Origin: Rebecca billardiae RCC1528
Taxonomy: Eukaryota; Haptophyta
NCBI GenBank assembly: GCA_965240325.2
Contig: OZ251222.1
Location: 4,340,001-4,404,000, forward strand
Length of the DNA stretch: 64,000 nucleotides
Direction of reading: 5' to 3'
Positions 28,913-38,955 of this stretch are shown one piece after another. The notes under the pieces were generated by a model that was not told the DNA's origin, searched no databases, and worked only from the letters and a program-made list of their open reading frames with translations. Position 1 is the first letter of the stretch; each line of letters starts with the position of its first letter. The position numbers and the translations under genes were made by a program.

Positions 28913-29704
28913 TCAGCGCGTCCACTGCGCGGCGCCTATCTCCGGGAGCACACGCACCTCCACGTCCCCGTACACCTGCGTGATGCACGCGAGGCGGTAC
29001 GAGCCGGGGTTCTCGCGCAGCGTGCTCGCCTCGTCGAGCGACTTGCGCGAGCACCGCTCGCCCCCGTCGCGCACGTCGACGATGCACGTCCCGCACAGCT
29101 GCTTGCCGTTACAGTTGGTCCAGCGCGTGAGCGAGCGGTACACGTTCACCTTGCGCTCGGTCAGCTCGTCGCGCAGGTTGCAGCCGGTGGGCGCGGTGAA
29201 GGCGAGGTCGGGCTGGCCGTCGCGCACGACGCGGATGCTCACCGTCGGTGGCAGCCCCTCGTACCCCACGGACTGCTGCAGCTCCTCGCGCCCGCCCCGG
29301 AACAGGGTGAGCCGCATGCTCTCGCCCTCGGCCTTGGACATCACTTCGGTCACCGCAGACATCTCCGCGCCGACGAGGTTGGTCGAGCCCACGCCGAGCA
29401 GCTGGTCGCCGATGGCGATCTCGCCGCACAGCTCCGCCGCGCCGCCGGGCACCAGCGCCAGCACGTACGGCCAGCATAGGCTGAGGTCGCATCCAAAGTC
29501 GATGCCGGTGCGTCGGTCGATGGTGACCGAGTAGATGCGGTCGTCCTTGGCGACAGGCCGGCCGCGGCCCTGGAGCGCGCGCCGTTCCAGGCGCGATGAG
29601 CCGGGCATGCGCGCCCGCGAGCTCGTCCAGGCGCCCACCGCGGGGAGGATCAGCGCAATCGCTGCGGCGAATGTCGCGGCGCGGGCGCGCGTTGAGGCAG
29701 CCAT
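28913..29704 (-). CDS. Plastid-type protein: PDZ domain fused to a [2Fe-2S] ferredoxin domain
   Basis: 263 codons from ATG 29704 (an in-frame ATG at 29767 would add 21 Arg/Gly-rich residues). The leader ARAATFAAAIALILPAVGAW is signal-like and is followed by a Ser/Arg-rich transit-like stretch, suggesting plastid import. A PDZ fold covers about residues 57-142: YSVTIDRRTGIDFGC, YVLALVPGGAAELCGEIAIG, DQLLGVGSTNL and MRLTLFRGG. The ferredoxin domain follows, with TNCNGKQLCGTCIVDV (C-x5-C-x2-C) and the fourth cysteine in YRLACITQVYGD. It should carry a [2Fe-2S] cluster and pass electrons; the PDZ part may dock it to a C-terminal peptide of a partner. The gene is head-to-head with the aldolase at 29875. 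Confidence 0.85.
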   Translation of the reverse strand: MAASTRARAATFAAAIALILPAVGAWTSSRARMPGSSRLERRALQGRGRPVAKDDRIYSVTIDRRTGIDFGCDLSLCWPYVLALVPGGAAELCGEIAIGDQLLGVGSTNLVGAEMSAVTEVMSKAEGESMRLTLFRGGREELQQSVGYEGLPPTVSIRVVRDGQPDLAFTAPTGCNLRDELTERKVNVYRSLTRWTNCNGKQLCGTCIVDVRDGGERCSRKSLDEASTLRENPGSYRLACITQVYGDVEVRVLPEIGAAQWTR

Positions 29705-29874
29705 TTTCGCCGGCGGGCGTCGACGCGCCGCGCGGCCGCCGCCAAGCCCAAACCCCAGTCCAGCCAATCAGAAAGGCGGGAGTCCGCGGAAGACCCGTAA
29801 TACCCTCGTCATCTGCAGTCTTCCTCCGCCATCACCACGTCGCTGGTCGCGGACCGGCAGCACGCGAACTCGCT
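29705..29874. promoter_or_regulatory. 170-bp divergent promoter region
   Basis: Lies between the ATGs of the PDZ-ferredoxin (-) and class II aldolase (+). No TATA box is evident; AAATGGCTGCCT around the minus start resembles a plausible initiation context. Confidence 0.35.
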
Positions 29875-30980
29875 ATGGCGTCGGCTCTCACCCCGCTGAT
29901 GAAGGCGCGCGTCGACCTCGCGGCAGTGTACCGGCTGCTTGACAAGATGCACCTCAACGAGGGCATCTGCAACCACCTCACGGCGATGGTGCCGGGCACG
30001 ACCGACCAGTTCCTCGTGATCCGGTATGGGCTGCTCTGGTCGGAGGTGACGGCGAGCAACCTCGTGCTGATCAACGCGGCCGGGAAGATCATCGAGGGCG
30101 AGGGCCCGGTCGAGACGACCGCCTTCGAGATCCACAAGGCCATCCACCTCGCCGACCCGGCCAAGTACCAGTGCGTGCTGCACACGCACATGCCGTACCT
30201 CTCGACGCTCTGCTGCATCGAGCCGATGGAGCTCAAGGCGCGCGCGCGCGCACGGCCGCCGCCGCGGGGGCGCGCGGGTGGGGATGCGTTCGGCATGGCG
30301 CCTCGTCCGCCCACCCGCCGCCCCGCCCTCCGTGCCTCCCTCCCCGCCCCGCGCAGATGGTGCACCAGAACTCGTGCAGGTTCTACGAGAACGTCGCGTA
30401 CGACCCGCAGTTCAACGGGCTGGTGCTCGACGACAAGGAGGGCGAGCGCCTGGCCAAGGTGCCGCGCGTGCGCGCCACGCTGGCCGCCCGCGCCGCGCGC
30501 GCCGGCGTGACCGCGCTCCCGCCCCACGCGCCGCCCCCCGCGCGCGCCCCCAGATGATGGGCGGCAAGACTGTGCTGATGCACCGCTCGCACGGCGTGAT
30601 CGTGTGCGGCGCGACCGTCGCCGCGGCGTTCGACGACCTCTACTACCTCGAGCGCGCGGCGCAGCTGCAGGTGATGGCGCTGAGCACGGGTGCGCAGATC
30701 TCGCTCGTCGACCCCGAGACGGTGCGCGCGCTTATGCGCCCCCAGCGCGACGCGGCGCACGGCCATGGACGCGCGCGCCCCTTGATTGACGCGCGCTCCG
30801 TCCTCGCGCCCGCCCCCGCCGCAGTCCAAGCACGTCAAGGAGCAGATGGACGCCGGCAAGCTGGAATGGGCCGAGCAGCACCTCGAGGCACTCAAGCGCC
30901 AGTTGGGTCGGGAAGACCCGGAGTGGCCTGGGCTCAACGGCTGCGGCGCTGAGAACGGCGGCAAGCGCGCACGCAAGTAG
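29875..30980 (+). CDS. Class II aldolase/adducin-family protein (four exons)
   Basis: Splice model: 29875-30237, 30357-30458, 30554-30721, 30825-30980; 789 nt, 262 residues, in frame throughout. The first intron has a GC donor (AAG|GCGCGC) and ends in GCGCAG; the others start GTGC. The protein has the family pattern: LDKMHLNEGICNHLTAMVPG, LWSEVTASNLVLI, GEGPVETTAFEIHKAIH, the metal-binding CVLHTHMPYLSTL, MVHQNSCRFYENVAYD, and MHRSHGVIVCGATVAAAFDD with the third metal histidine. Class II aldolases use Zn for retro-aldol cleavage of sugar phosphates, while eukaryotic relatives (adducin head) may lack activity. Here the HTH pair is intact, favouring a metal-binding fold. The C-terminal Lys-rich tail (GGKRARK) is unusual. 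The substrate is unknown. Confidence 0.88.
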
Positions 30981-32547
30981 GCGACAGCTGGGGCGAGCAC
31001 CGACGCTCCCATGCCCCTGTCGGCACCGCCGTGGGCTTGCTCGCCATTGTATCCTACTGCTCAAGCTCCTCTGTTGTTGCTGTATACTACCACGACATCT
31101 ACTACGACATCAGCGCGCGGCCGCGCGCGCTGAGGCAGCCGCAGCTGCCAGTGAGCTGGGCCGCGGCAGCATGGGCCATGGCGGTGCCGCCCGCGCCGCG
31201 GGCGGTCGTGTACGTGATGGCAGTCGTGGCTCTTGTGGAGTTGTGCCGACAGTCTACAATTATCACAGACACAGGACCGCCCTAGATTGCCGAGTCAGTC
31301 GACACTGCATGACTCATAGTCACAGACAGTACAGAGTGTCGGCACTGTCGCCGGCGGGCGGCGATTGTCAATAATGTCATTGACGTGACTCGACGATTCG
31401 GATGATGCACGGTAGTCGAGTGCCCTGACTAATGGCCTGACTATTTAGTTTGAGCTGGCACCAGCAGTAGTTACTTTCATTATTCATATATATATATTAT
31501 TTCGTCTAATATTGAGTTTCTATTATAAACGGGACCGCACGCGGACCGACACAGTGGCCCCATTCAAAACAGTCGTCCGTACTCTGTGATTAATGAGGAA
31601 GTCGGAGGACCTAGCTACTGGCATCATCGTTTTATTTCCGTATACGAGCCAGCGGCCCAGTGACGGCAACATGCCGACGACATTCATCGATCGCCCGACT
31701 AATCTGGCACTGGCAGCAGCCTGTGGCCCGCTAGGCGCTAGCGCCAGGAAGTTCGGGGAAGGACCGAGCAGCTGCTGCATGTGCTCAGTGCTGATGAATA
31801 ACTACTACACTTTCTACTTATTACTTATACATAGCAGTGCGACGCGATCGCTTGCGTCCGTCGGACCAAAGTGATTAGTGAATGCAGTAGATCGAATGAA
31901 AGGATTCGATCAGATCATCAAATCATCAAGATATTGAAACTATATTATTATAAGATTATATTATATATAATATGTTGAAAGGCGGCCTGGTTGAGTGGTT
32001 CGGGTCTGGCGAATCATCGGAATGGCCGAATGACGACCACGTCCACTGCACGGCTGCACGCGGTGGCCCGAAGGCCGGACCGCTACATCGGGATACGAAC
32101 TTTACATCCGCCGCCGATATATATATAGCTAGCTAGTATACAGCGCGTCGTTGCTCTCTCGCGTCGCGTTCACTGCATAGGTTGACGCTGACTGCCGAGC
32201 TCCAGCACGCCGTGATCGGCGTGACAAGCGGATCCCGCCCACAGTCTGCAGCACCGCCCGCATGCCGCGCCAGTTGCGATTGGCACGGCTGCCGTCGTGT
32301 GCGGCTCGTGCGTGTTCGAGTTGTATGCAATGGACTCCGTTTCGCAGCAGGGTGCGTCGAGCCGGTGGTCGATGGGATCGGAATGAGCCGCAGCGCAGCG
32401 CACAGCCATCAGCCGCGCTGCAGCAGCCGGGTTGCAGTCGCAAGAGTACAGCCCGTCGCGTGGGCCGTCCGCCGGCGCGGCAACGCGGCGTGGGCCGCCT
32501 CGCCCGATGCTGCACTGCCGAGTGCCGGGCGGGCCGCCGCGCGCCGC
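30981..32547. other. Intergenic region with AT islands
   Basis: About 1.57 kb between convergent genes. AT-rich islands occur at 31480-31525 and 31925-31985, the latter with self-complementary TATATTATATATAATATG-like sequence. A frame of 93 codons at 31593-31874 lacks protein-like features and is not called. Confidence 0.5.
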
Positions 32548-33537
32548 TTAGAAGACCGGGCCTTCCTTGCGGCAGCCGAAGATGCCCCATGCGAACACCG
32601 CCTTGTCGTTTTGGATGTCGACGCGCTGGGTGAGCGAGTCCATCCATTTGTCGAGGTACTCGTTTGTCACGCCCTCCGAGATCATCGCTGCGCGGTGCGT
32701 GTTGATCTGGTCCACCATCGACTGGAAGTAGTGCTTGAGGTGGTCGGAGAAGTCGAGGAAGCTCACGTCGCGGTACCCGGCGTCGACGAGCAGCTGGCGG
32801 TACTCCGACGGCCGCGCCATCTTGGTGGTGGCGTTGCGGTCTGTGAAGTCCTTGAGCGCCTTCTCGTCGGCGCCGTCCGCGCCCATGATGTCGGTGAAGA
32901 CGAACGCACCGCCCGGCTTGAGCACGCGCTTGAGGTCCTTGAGCAGCGCCGGCTTGGACGCGGCGTGGCACAGCACCTCGCACGAGATCACGTGTGTGAA
33001 CTTCTCCGACCAGTCCGCGGGCAGGCCGTCGTTGAAGTTGCCGAGGATCACCTCGTTCTTGTCGCCGACGCCGCGCGCTTTTGCCTCGTCCTGGTTCATC
33101 TTGTTCTGCTCGGGCGAGATGTTCATGCCAATCACCTTGCAGCCAAAGCGCTCGATCAGCTCGTGCGAGATGCCGCCGTGGCCAGAGCCAAGATCGAGGA
33201 CGAGCGAGTCGGCGGTGACGGGCCGCATCCAGTCCAGCGAGGTGAGCAGGCGCGCGTTCGTCTCCTTCGACGACTCGTACACGCCGTCCGACGCCTTGCG
33301 GAACACGCCGTAGTGAATGTCCATCCCACCGCCGCCCATCACGTACTTATAGAACGTGCGCGCGTGCGCGAGGTCGTACTGCTCGACCACCTTGTCGGCG
33401 ACCTCGGTCTCGGCGAACTGCTTATCTTTGAAGTCTCCAGTCGACATGGCTGTGCGTGTGTGAAGGCGCGAGGCGACGACTCGGGGTGCGCGACAACGGG
33501 AGAGCAGCGCGCGGACGGTCGAACACGTGGTTGACAC
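32548..33537 (-). CDS. SAM-dependent N-methyltransferase, sarcosine/dimethylglycine (glycine betaine) type
   Basis: 329 codons from ATG 33537; the Met at residue 31 (33447) is an alternative. The first 30 residues are Arg/Ser/Thr-rich without acids (MSTTCSTVRALLSRCRAPRV), like a mitochondrial or plastid presequence, so the longer form is preferred. The class I methyltransferase core is clear: SAM motif LVLDLGSGHGG (about 113-122), VIGMNISPEQN, and LKRVLKPGGAFVFTDIMGAD. GGGGMDIHYGVF and the late DFSDHLKHYFQSMVDQI match the family that makes glycine betaine by methylating sarcosine and dimethylglycine, where an equivalent GGEDIHxGLY motif is found. The likely product is a compatible solute for osmotic balance in a marine cell. 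Related small-molecule or sterol methyltransferases cannot be fully excluded. Confidence 0.82.
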   Translation of the reverse strand: MSTTCSTVRALLSRCRAPRVVASRLHTRTAMSTGDFKDKQFAETEVADKVVEQYDLAHARTFYKYVMGGGGMDIHYGVFRKASDGVYESSKETNARLLTSLDWMRPVTADSLVLDLGSGHGGISHELIERFGCKVIGMNISPEQNKMNQDEAKARGVGDKNEVILGNFNDGLPADWSEKFTHVISCEVLCHAASKPALLKDLKRVLKPGGAFVFTDIMGADGADEKALKDFTDRNATTKMARPSEYRQLLVDAGYRDVSFLDFSDHLKHYFQSMVDQINTHRAAMISEGVTNEYLDKWMDSLTQRVDIQNDKAVFAWGIFGCRKEGPVF

Positions 33538-34621
33538 GATGAGAATCAGCGTCTAGCGCCAACAAGCGTCGGCCACGGATCTCTTTGCGAGCTCCCCAAA
33601 TGAGGGTCCGGAGACCGAGCGTGAGTCCGGGAGCGCTCTTGGCATCCACGCTCGAGATTCAATCTCGCAACGGGTGGGTCACCCAGCGAGTCCCGACGCA
33701 CCCAGCCTGGTCCGGCGTGGGGGCGATAATCAGAGTGCGAGGGATCACAGCGAGCCCAGCTTCGCCCTCTTGCTCATCCGCCCAGCGCTTTCCAGCGGTG
33801 TGCGGCGCTATCGCCTCCTCCGCGGCCGCCGCCGAATCAAAGCCAAGGTCTGCTTGACTTCCCTCGGCCTCAAGATGGTCCGGGAAGCTTTATGAGGAGC
33901 TTCGGAAGATTTTCCCGGACAAAATTCTGCACATACGGTAGAAGTTTCAGATTTGTGCCGCTCGGCTGATGAAATCTCGTACCCCCATACAACTCACAGA
34001 TGACTGTAGTTATTTTTTCTGATGAGCGTCGTACCCGTCTCATGTCTGCTGCATCATACCATCTCTCACAGAGGCTTCAGTCAGAGTGGCGGGTGGGGCC
34101 GAAAAGGCACAAATGCAACGTATTCGGGGTGGGCTAACGAGGTGATTGTAGGTGATTACCGCGGGTGGAGTCAGATGTAGCTAGCTATCAGGAGGTGTGA
34201 TGCTTCTTATGCTTCTTACCCGCCGGCCGTTCATGGATAATTGGTTAAAAGCGGGCGCCAAACCAGATTCAGAAGGAGATTCGCCCTGATTCAGGGATCT
34301 CAGGGCCTTCTCCCGGCTTCGGACATCGTTACGACCCGGGTCGCAGGTAGGCGGGGCCCGGCGCACCACCTGCCGCACGGCGTCAAGATCCTGGGCCGCA
34401 TCTTTTCGGTGACGCGGAGTGACGCGGCCCAGCGTCCGCTGCGCCTCGTCGATTCGGAGCGCCACAGAACTCCTCGCGAACGGGTCAACCTCGAAGCGGG
34501 TGGCGACGACCTCGCCGCTCTAGATCCACTCGCAGAGCGCGCTCCTCCCGCCCACACAGGGCTCCGCCGACACGGCGAATTCGGGCGAAACTAGCACCCG
34601 CCTCACCACCAGGCCGCTGAG
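33538..34621. other. Intergenic region between divergent genes
   Basis: About 1.08 kb separates the methyltransferase (-) and ketopantoate reductase (+) starts. Composition is mixed (T-rich near 33990-34030). No gene or RNA is recognised. It must contain both promoters. Confidence 0.45.
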
Positions 34622-35737
34622 ATGCCTGTCCTGTCCCCTCGCCACCCGTCCTTCCTTGTCGTCGGCTCGGGCTGCGTCGGCTCGTACCTTGCGACGACCC
34701 TCGGCAAAAACGGCGCGTCGGTAACGCTGAAGGCGCGCGGCCCGCCGAAGACGCCCATCGCGAAGCTCGCAGCGAAGGCCGGCGTCGAGGTCGTCACCGA
34801 CCTCGCCCCGCTCGCACGAGCCATCGGCGCGGGCGATCGGCCGCCGCTCGACGCCATCTTTGTCGCCACAAAAACATACAGCTTCGAGGATGTCGCGAAC
34901 CAGCTGGTCGAGGCGGGGCCGTCGCTGCGGCCGCAGCTCGCCACCGTCGGCTGCTACAACGGCCACGTGCTCGGCGCCAAGGACCTCTTTGGCCAAATTG
35001 GCGCGGGCAGCTCCGCGGGCCCGTCGGTGTTCTGCAAGGCGCTCGTCCCGGGCGGCTACTCGATCAAGGAGGACGGCTCGGGGTTCAACGTGACGAACGC
35101 GGGCCAGAAGTGGTCCCTCCTCTCGACCACGCCCGAGGTGCGTCAGCTCGCCAAGCACATGGCCTCGTACGGCGTCGCCACCGTCGCCGGCGGCTTTGAG
35201 GCGGACACGCGCAAGTACCTCGTGAACAACACCGCAAACCTGGTCTCCGTGATCGCAAACACCAACTGTAACGGGCTGATCAACGACCCGGCGCTGCTCG
35301 CGCGGATGCGCTCCATCTTCCGCGAAACAGCGGAGGTGCTGCGAGCCGCGCCCGCGCACCGCGAGCACTTCCCCTCCGCCATCTCGCTCGACGAGCTCGA
35401 GGAGCAGGTGTTGAGCGGCATTGCGTCCTACGCCGAGCACTACCCGTCGTCGTGCAAGGACTTCCGCGCGGGCCAGCCGATCGAGGTGAGCTCGCTGAAC
35501 GGGTACATCTGCGCGCTGGGCGAGCAGCTGGGCATGGACACGCCGGTCAACAAGGCCGTCGTCGACGACGTCTCCATCGTCCTCCGCCAGCACCAGCAGC
35601 AAAATGCGGACGCCGAGGAGGCGGAGCGCGCGCCAACTGCGCCAAAACCGCAGCTGCCCGAGGCGCGCATCCGGCGCGGGCTCGGCGCGCGCATCGTGCC
35701 CGAGCAGCCGGCGTCAATGACGGTAACTCGGCGCTGA
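34622..35737 (+). CDS. 2-dehydropantoate 2-reductase (ketopantoate reductase) family
   Basis: 371 codons from ATG 34622. The N-terminal Rossmann motif is FLVVGSGCVGSYLATTLG (GxGxxG at residues 15-20). The sequence continues with IFVATKTYSFEDVANQL, a NADPH-domain strand, and GCYNGHVLGAKDLFG. The C-terminal helical domain has YLVNNTANLVSVIANTNCNG, and EVSSLNGYICALGEQLGMD followed by TPVNKAVVDDV, the typical end of ApbA/PanE proteins. This NADPH enzyme converts ketopantoate to pantoate for pantothenate and CoA synthesis. The position of the catalytic Lys is usually in a KxxxNxxxN helix; here KYLVNNTANLVS fits. The last 50 residues are Pro/Arg-rich and non-conserved. No leader is evident, so it is probably cytosolic. 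Confidence 0.85.
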   Translation: MPVLSPRHPSFLVVGSGCVGSYLATTLGKNGASVTLKARGPPKTPIAKLAAKAGVEVVTDLAPLARAIGAGDRPPLDAIFVATKTYSFEDVANQLVEAGPSLRPQLATVGCYNGHVLGAKDLFGQIGAGSSAGPSVFCKALVPGGYSIKEDGSGFNVTNAGQKWSLLSTTPEVRQLAKHMASYGVATVAGGFEADTRKYLVNNTANLVSVIANTNCNGLINDPALLARMRSIFRETAEVLRAAPAHREHFPSAISLDELEEQVLSGIASYAEHYPSSCKDFRAGQPIEVSSLNGYICALGEQLGMDTPVNKAVVDDVSIVLRQHQQQNADAEEAERAPTAPKPQLPEARIRRGLGARIVPEQPASMTVTRR

Positions 35738-38700
35738 TCCGGGGGGAGCGCGCCGAGTACGAGCCGTCTGGCCGCTCGCCCGGGTGCTGCCGCCGTCGCC
35801 TTCGTCCTCCGTGCTGGCCGTCGCGGTCGGCGTGCATTGCCGTCGTCGGCGGGGCTCTGCCGCCCCGCCGGGTCGACGGCGCCTGTTCACTACGAGCTCG
35901 CCTCGTGCGCCTCCGCCCTCGTCCTCCATCGCTGGCGCGTCGCGGTGCCTTGCTCGGCGCCGCGCGCACCGCCGTGTACACTGTCGGCCTCGTGCCTCCC
36001 TTCTTCGGATGTCGTGTACCTCATCTGAGCACCACCTCCCTCTGGCCTTTGTTCCAAGCGTCGCTCCGGCGACTCCCACTGCTTCCGACCGGGCGTGTCC
36101 GCGCTGGTTCGGTCTGGCGGCCTATTTTGGCGCACGCGCTGCGCGTTGGGCTGGGCTGCTGACGAGGCGGCTCAGACTCACTGCGCGGCGCACGCCGCAG
36201 TCGCTCGACCTGGACTCGCTGCAGATGTCGAGTCGCCGGTGTAACCTGGATATATAACTTATTTTTAAAATCGAATGATTATAATAATATAATTATTATT
36301 TTATAATATTAAATAAATAACAAATTATTAAATCTGATACGCGCCTCGGTCGTCCTAGTGGCCGCTACGATTCGCCCGGGGGCGGGTAGTTACTCCCGAG
36401 ACTAGCCTGGTCCAAACGCACTGGAGCACTTTCGGGGATTTTATGGCCAAATGAATGCGGGCCCCTAGGCACGCGCTCACACCCGGAAACAGCGTAACAA
36501 ATGGGCCCAGCCCGGGCGGAGCAAAAGTTTCGGCCTAAAAATCGCATCCGCGGCCCGTCGTGAGCGTGCGCGCGCGCGCCGCGGACAACTACGGACACAT
36601 AGAGAATCGTCAGTCTGAATGTGGGTAAGTACTTACCCGAAATGAGCCCAAACGCACGAACTTACTTATTGGCGTACGTCGAGGCGAGCATGAACCTTGG
36701 TACAGGCCATTAGGATGGGCTGTGGTCTGTGCGCAAGTGGCCGTACTCAACTACTGCAAGATCGACAATATTACCCATTTGTACCCGCATAATATGGGCA
36801 ATGTACCCGCATAAATATGCGATCTGGACCTGTGTAATTACAATGCCACTATGTCGTTACATATTCGCCATAGGTGGGTAGCTGTCCCAGGCTGCACGAT
36901 TAGTGCGGCGCGCGGGGTGCATTGGTCGGAAGAGGCTCCGCCTGGCCTTCCGCGCACTCCTGCAGACAAGAAGAGGGCCGGACTCCCACCCGGCCAGGCG
37001 TGCGGCAGTCGGTCAGGTGCTGGACCTGGTCTGGAGACCATCTCCTGCGTGGCGACTGGCCGATCTGCGGCACAACGCGCGCCGCCGTGAGCCACACGGC
37101 AGGTTCGCAACGGATCCGGTTCGCGTGTCCATGGCGGCGTGCATCGAGTCATTCAAGCTGTCAAGTCGCGTGCCACGCCCGCTCTTTCACTTGGGGCATC
37201 AGTACTGCCTACAACGACGACATGTGCGTCCTTAGATGAGGCATACTCGCGATTCTAGCTGCCCGTCCAAGGGTCAGATCGCACGTCTTTGCTCGCCCGA
37301 CAGCCTCAACGGCGGACTGATGTGATCCGCGGGTGACGATGCGACCGCTTCGAGTGCGCCTACGGCCACCACCGGGGTGGGGATCGTTCATGGGCACCCT
37401 CTGCGTGCCATGACATGCTCTGGCCGTGCGTGGTGACTTGGCCCACCGCGCGTAAACGGGAAAGACACCCGAGCACGTGCTTCCGAGCCACCCGAATGGC
37501 ACAATGTGCCACCCATGGACACCAAACACGTGCCAGAGCGCGAGCCTTGCGTGCTGGAGTAGCTGCACGACACCGAGGAAGACGTATGCGCGCTCTCAAC
37601 CATCTTCAAGCGACGACTCCGTCGACTCTGCCTCGCAGACCGCGGTACGATCCTTGACCTTGTGCTCGCAGCAAAGGCCATGACGGTAAAGCAGCACCCA
37701 GGCGATGGGAGTCAGCCGGCAGCCACCACACTGCGACTGTACACACCCAGCTTCGCAAGGCGAGCCATCCTGCTCGCCACCAGCCCGTCATACAGCTCCA
37801 CGAGGAGCACAAATCGACAGCCGCCGCTCAGGACGACCCATGCGCGAACGTGACGGGACCGGCCGGATGAAGCGTTGGCGATGCGCAGCGCGCCCAACGC
37901 TGGTTGTGGCATCGAATACATGCTAGGGGTAGGCGGTGGCCGACACGAGCCGTCGCGTGGCCCGCATATTACCCGAGGTGGCCCGTCTCGAAGGCGCGGC
38001 GCAACCCATCAGGTGAGCGTTCGACGCACGCCGTCGGGCGAGAAGTCGACCTGGCGACGGACCGCGGGCGGCGGAAGCAACGCAGACATGTCGCTCAAGG
38101 TGTGCACGCACACCGCCGGGGCACCCGAACGATGTGTCCAGCACTACACCTGACATGAGGCGGCGCAGTCGTCCAGTCGAGGCTCTCGGGCCCCTTCCGA
38201 CCTTCGTCGCGGCGAGCCGTCGGACGGCCGGTGGCGATTTTTGACGAGCGCGACGAGCGACAAGAAAAATCGGGAGAAATGAGGCACCCAAAATCCGAAA
38301 AGGCTTTTTCACTGGCGAAAATGGGGATGGACCAGGCTACCGAGACCCGAGTATTCGGGAGTAATCCCTCGCCTCAGATGCCAGGCAATGGCATGCGCCA
38401 GCCTGAGGTACTGACTGAGAGTTAAGCCCGTTGGCCGTTAGCCCCGGCGGCCACTGCCAGTGCCACTAGTGCCAGCGCGCCGCCGCCGACGCCGGTCAGA
38501 CACCCGCGGCCACGCCCGCGGCCGCGTGACGCCTGGCGTGATGCCACTCATGGCGCGCCGATTGATCGCAGATCGGCGCGAGTGCCCGTCAGCCCGGTCA
38601 GGACCGGGCCGCCTTGCCGAGACACCGGGCGCCCGCCGGCCCGGCCGCCGAGCCCGTGAGTAGGCGGCGTGAGGCGGGGAGCGGCACGGGAAGCGGCGCT

Positions 38701-38955
38701 GCCGCAAAGGGACGGCGTCTGCCTTAGAGCCTGCTGCCTGGCAAATCACGCCGATCATCCAACGCTGAACGCGGCGGCGTGATCGCGCAGCGGCAGCGCG
38801 ACTGCACCGCAGAATTCAGCGGCCGTGCGAGGGACCAACGACCCGGCCCCACGGAGCCCCCAGCGCATTGATGACTGCTGCTGCCGCGCCTGGCACAGAG
38901 AGGCTGCCGTGCGCGCCCCGCTGCCTGCGCTCCCAATGCCCAGGCGCCGCGCCCG
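35738..38955. other. Long intergenic or decayed region
   Basis: About 3.2 kb without a supported gene. It includes an AT-rich island (36250-36330), a 16-bp palindrome (36623-36638), two GTACCCGCATAA copies at about 36781 and 36803, and a plus-strand frame at about 37562-37853 (LHDTEEDVCALSTIFKRR and nearby) that looks protein-like but is broken upstream by a stop. It may hold old transposon or gene relics; none could be identified. Confidence 0.45.
36623..36638. repeat. 16-bp perfect palindrome GGGTAAGTACTTACCC
   Basis: Self-complementary without a loop, in AT-richer intergenic DNA. The half site GGTAAGT also looks like a splice donor on both strands. Confidence 0.7.

Noticed and set aside
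31593-31874. 93-codon plus-strand frame in AT-richer DNA
   Set aside because: No motif or leader; length is within chance expectation for this composition.
31981-32060. tRNA-like start (TGGTTGAGTGG A-box-like, then GGTTCGGGTC)
   Set aside because: The B-box-like part follows immediately rather than at tRNA spacing, and no acceptor stem pairing was found.
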